Of a DNA stretch of 64,000 bases, positions 63,335 through 64,000 are shown in pieces. Source of the stretch: Neobacillus massiliamazoniensis (GTDB lineage: Bacteria > Bacillota > Bacilli > Bacillales > Cytobacillaceae); contig NZ_CVRB01000002.1 of the NCBI RefSeq assembly GCF_001048695.1, forward strand, positions 496,001 through 560,000, read 5' to 3'. The notes beneath the pieces are model-generated. The model saw only the letters and a program-made list of their open reading frames with translations. It ran no database searches and was not told where the DNA came from. Position 1 is the stretch's first letter, and each line of letters starts with the position of its first letter. The translations under genes and the position numbers were made by a program.

Positions 63335-64000
63335 TTACAAAATAATTGTGCTTAGCAAAATACCAATTGCGACGGCACCAACTGTGGCGATTAACCCTGG
63401 CAACATAAAGCTGTGGTTCAATAGATATTTACCAATTCCCGTTGTACCTGTACGGTCAAAGTTGATCGCAGCGACAACAGTTGGATAGTTTGGAATGAAG
63501 AAATATCCATTTACTGCAGGGAACATCGCAATCAATAAAGCTGGGCTAATTCCTAGTGCGATACCAAGCGGCATTAAGGTACGAACCGTTGCGGCCTGGC
63601 TGTAAAGCAAGATAGAAAGAGCAAATAAGGCAACAGCAAATAGCCAAGGTGCTGCTGTTACTAATTCAGAAATAGAACCAGAAATTAATTTCATATTTCC
63701 TTGGAAGAAAGTGTCCCCCATCCAAGCAATACCAAAGATTGCTACAACTGCAGTGGCACCTGATTTAAAGACATTGCCATTGACAATATCGTCCACTTTA
63801 GGTTTGCAGAAGATGATAATTAAAGCAGCTATCATTAACATGACAATTTCGATGGCGACCGGCATTGTCATTCTTGTAAAGGTGCCGTTAATGACCCAGC
63901 CTGGGCGTAATTTTTCAAAAGAACCTAGTGCAACTACGAGAACAGCAGACACCAAGAACAGTATGACTGAAAGCTTTGAACCTGTTGTTGCGACGAATTC
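63335..64000 (-). CDS. anaerobic C4-dicarboxylate transporter, DcuA/DcuB family (partial)
   Basis: The C-terminal about 221 residues of a Dcu-type antiporter; the frame stays open to the window edge, so the start lies outside. FIPNYPTVVAAINFDRTGTTGIGKYLLNHSF is the conserved late motif of the family, and about six membrane helices are visible. It exchanges aspartate, fumarate or malate for succinate. Gene order dcu-aspA suggests aspartate uptake feeding fumarate production. Confidence 0.9.
   Translation of the reverse strand, partial: EFVATTGSKLSVILFLVSAVLVVALGSFEKLRPGWVINGTFTRMTMPVAIEIVMLMIAALIIIFCKPKVDDIVNGNVFKSGATAVVAIFGIAWMGDTFFQGNMKLISGSISELVTAAPWLFAVALFALSILLYSQAATVRTLMPLGIALGISPALLIAMFPAVNGYFFIPNYPTVVAAINFDRTGTTGIGKYLLNHSFMLPGLIATVGAVAIGILLSTIIL

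Overview
The window comes from a low-GC, Gram-positive, spore-former-type bacterium, most probably a Bacillaceae member close to Bacillus/Neobacillus. This rests on B. subtilis-like SdhCAB, NarGHJI, DbpA and BceRSAB proteins, purine-riboswitch control of adenosine deaminase, strong GGAGG-type ribosome sites with frequent TTG/GTG starts, and several short palindromic repeat families between genes. No rRNA, tRNA, CRISPR array, prophage or intact insertion sequence is visible.

Layout. 0-5 kb: a duplicated 183-bp repeat, then a leftward cluster of amidohydrolase, small membrane protein, sodium:solute symporter and nitrilase-family amidase. 5-18 kb: a phosphorus-scavenging island read leftward. 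It contains a PHP phosphoesterase, a GntR regulator, the C-P lyase genes phnGHIJKML, the phosphonate importer phnDCEE and an alkaline phosphatase. TTAACA-type Pho boxes at 11-bp spacing precede both the PHP gene and phnG. 18-22 kb: a tandem hairpin array, an SDR-ArsR operon and a secreted S53 (sedolisin) peptidase. 22-25.5 kb: mtnK-mtnA plus a class II aldolase, which fits a 5'-deoxyadenosine/methylthioadenosine to DHAP salvage shunt. 25.7-35.4 kb: IsdG-type heme monooxygenase, DbpA helicase, CoA-transferase with a LytTR regulator, NhaK antiporter and a kumamolisin-type S53 peptidase. Two copies of a leader-plus-tandem-hairpin element lie here. 35.5-48 kb: a nitrate-respiration block, narK2-narK1-narGHJI, with an Nre-like oxygen/nitrate sensing operon behind a perfect Fnr box. 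48-52 kb: accessory genes (unknown protein, VOC protein, GNAT, EamA exporter) and a broken maltose acetyltransferase. 52.5-57 kb: a BceRSAB antimicrobial-peptide sensing/detoxification module. 57-64 kb: adenosine deaminase behind an adenine riboswitch, then sdhCAB, aspA and a DcuA/B-type transporter cut by the window edge.

How the genes work together. The phn genes import phosphonates and release phosphate when PhoPR is active. The PHP protein probably does the last cyclic-phosphate step, because phnP is absent. The Nre operon would switch on nitrate respiration when oxygen is low. Dcu, aspartase and succinate dehydrogenase/fumarate reductase could form an aspartate-fumarate-succinate loop.

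The least explained items are non-coding. They are the leader-plus-array element at 26.1 and 33.1 kb, whose 51-bp units each look like an intrinsic terminator; a second, unrelated terminator-like array at 18.3 kb; a MITE family with GGCTGTGTT ends and 8-bp target duplications at 9.1 and 48.0 kb; and a pair of inverted dispersed repeats at 44.8 and 52.4 kb.
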